NCBI GenBank assembly: GCA_016929715.1
Contig: JAFGIG010000096.1
Span: 1-33,517 of the forward strand
Length of the DNA: 33,517 nt
Reading direction: 5' to 3'
DNA from: Caldifarciminota bacterium
Lineage (GTDB): Bacteria; SDB-A
The notes beneath the pieces are model-generated. The model saw only the letters and a list, made by a program, of their open reading frames with translations, was not told the DNA's origin and did not search any database. The translations under genes were made by a program, and so were the position numbers. Below, one piece after another: positions 33,156 through 33,517 of the stretch; position 1 is the stretch's first letter; each line of letters opens with the position of its first letter.

Positions 33156-33517
33156 TTGGATATTCCAAGGATTTTTAACATCACAGAGAGTGGTCACCGC
33201 ATCCACAACCCGATCACCTCGGAAAAACTCGTCACTCTCGGCGAAGCACTGTGTCTGAAATCGGGGGACCGAATACTCGATCTGGGAAGCGGTTCGGGTG
33301 AGATGCTGTGCACCTGGGCACGCGACCACGGTATCGTCGGTACCGGTATCGACATGAGCGAGTTATACACTGAGCAGGCGAAACTACGTGCTCAAGAACT
33401 CGGTGTCGCCGATCGGGTCAAGTTCATACACGGCGACGCCACGGGCTATGTATCCGACGAGAAAGTCAGTGTGGCGGCTTGTGTCGGTGCTACTTGGATC
33501 GCCGGGGGAGTTGCCGG
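33156..33517 (+). CDS. Class I SAM-dependent methyltransferase, 5' part (3' end outside window)
   Basis: The first ~120 residues of a class I SAM methyltransferase. Translation from TTG 33156 reads MDIPRIFNITESGHRIHNP, then the SAM-binding motif I RILDLGSGSGEML, an acidic strand end TGIDMSELYTEQ, and motif II region VKFIHGDATGYV. AAGGAG (33141-33146) lies 9 bases before TTG. The frame is open to the window edge. Codon use is unlike the neighbours: GC is about 58-62% in two rows that I counted, against about 45-50% in typical genes here. The family, as I recall, is common in Firmicutes and other Gram-positives. The gene may have been acquired, or the end of the sequence may be chimeric. The methyl acceptor is unknown. 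Confidence 0.88.
   Translation, partial: MDIPRIFNITESGHRIHNPITSEKLVTLGEALCLKSGDRILDLGSGSGEMLCTWARDHGIVGTGIDMSELYTEQAKLRAQELGVADRVKFIHGDATGYVSDEKVSVAACVGATWIAGGVA

Overview
The window looks like a chromosomal stretch of an uncultivated Gram-negative bacterium near the FCB superphylum, in the style of candidate phyla such as WOR-3 or TA06. That placement is inference. It rests on two GWxTD-domain proteins, a SecA with the long preprotein-binding insertion that I know from FCB-type SecAs, an Omp85-type outer-membrane barrel, several probable lipoproteins, and frequent GTG and TTG starts. By eye most genes are moderate in GC (about 45-50%). The last 360 bases are clearly richer (about 60% in two rows that I counted).

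Layout. Positions 1-1666 (+): the 3' part of a type I glutamine synthetase, then a YitT-family membrane protein, ending at a bidirectional terminator. Positions 1695-7843 (-): a compact operon read as WbaP-like sugar-phosphate transferase, purH, dGTPase-like HD protein, class V aminotransferase and serA. Positions 7909-13328 (+): DegT-family aminotransferase, two GWxTD proteins, nadB and a short HPF. Positions 13343-17198 (-): an envelope set made of a lipoprotein, a TPR protein, a small inner-membrane protein and an Omp85-like barrel. A tRNA-Ala(GGC) lies just upstream of this set with no terminator between. Positions 17307-20637 (-): a tightly overlapping set of YkgJ-type Cys-cluster protein, ApbE flavinyltransferase, AmrS-type radical SAM enzyme, NusG-domain-II protein and Gx-transporter. 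Positions 20679-21332 (+): a HAD phosphatase. Positions 21400-22737 (-): gdhA. Positions 22918-27488 (+): eno, ftsB-like, DUF362 ferredoxin-type protein, a second HD phosphohydrolase and a degenerate FGE-like protein. Positions 27495-31366 (-): secA preceded by an unknown gene. Positions 31447-31665 (+): a PC4-like protein. Positions 31675-32910 (-): a Ste24-type M48 protease. From 33156 (+): a class I methyltransferase that runs off the end.

How the parts work together. Much of the window is housekeeping: nitrogen assimilation (glnA, gdhA), serine, purine and NAD synthesis, glycolysis, protein export and division. Two modules look more specific. One is the ApbE / NusG_II / Gx-transporter set, which suggests covalent flavinylation of an extracytoplasmic electron-transfer protein that is not encoded here. 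The other is the lipoprotein / TPR / inner-membrane / Omp85 set, which could form an envelope-spanning assembly. The most checkable oddities are a 9-T tract that puts a good signal peptide of the Omp85 gene one base out of frame, a consensus tRNA promoter inside a coding sequence, a four-Cys insertion in SecA, and a compositionally foreign methyltransferase at the right edge. No CRISPR array, insertion sequence or integrase was seen, and no gene-free stretch exceeds 300 bases.
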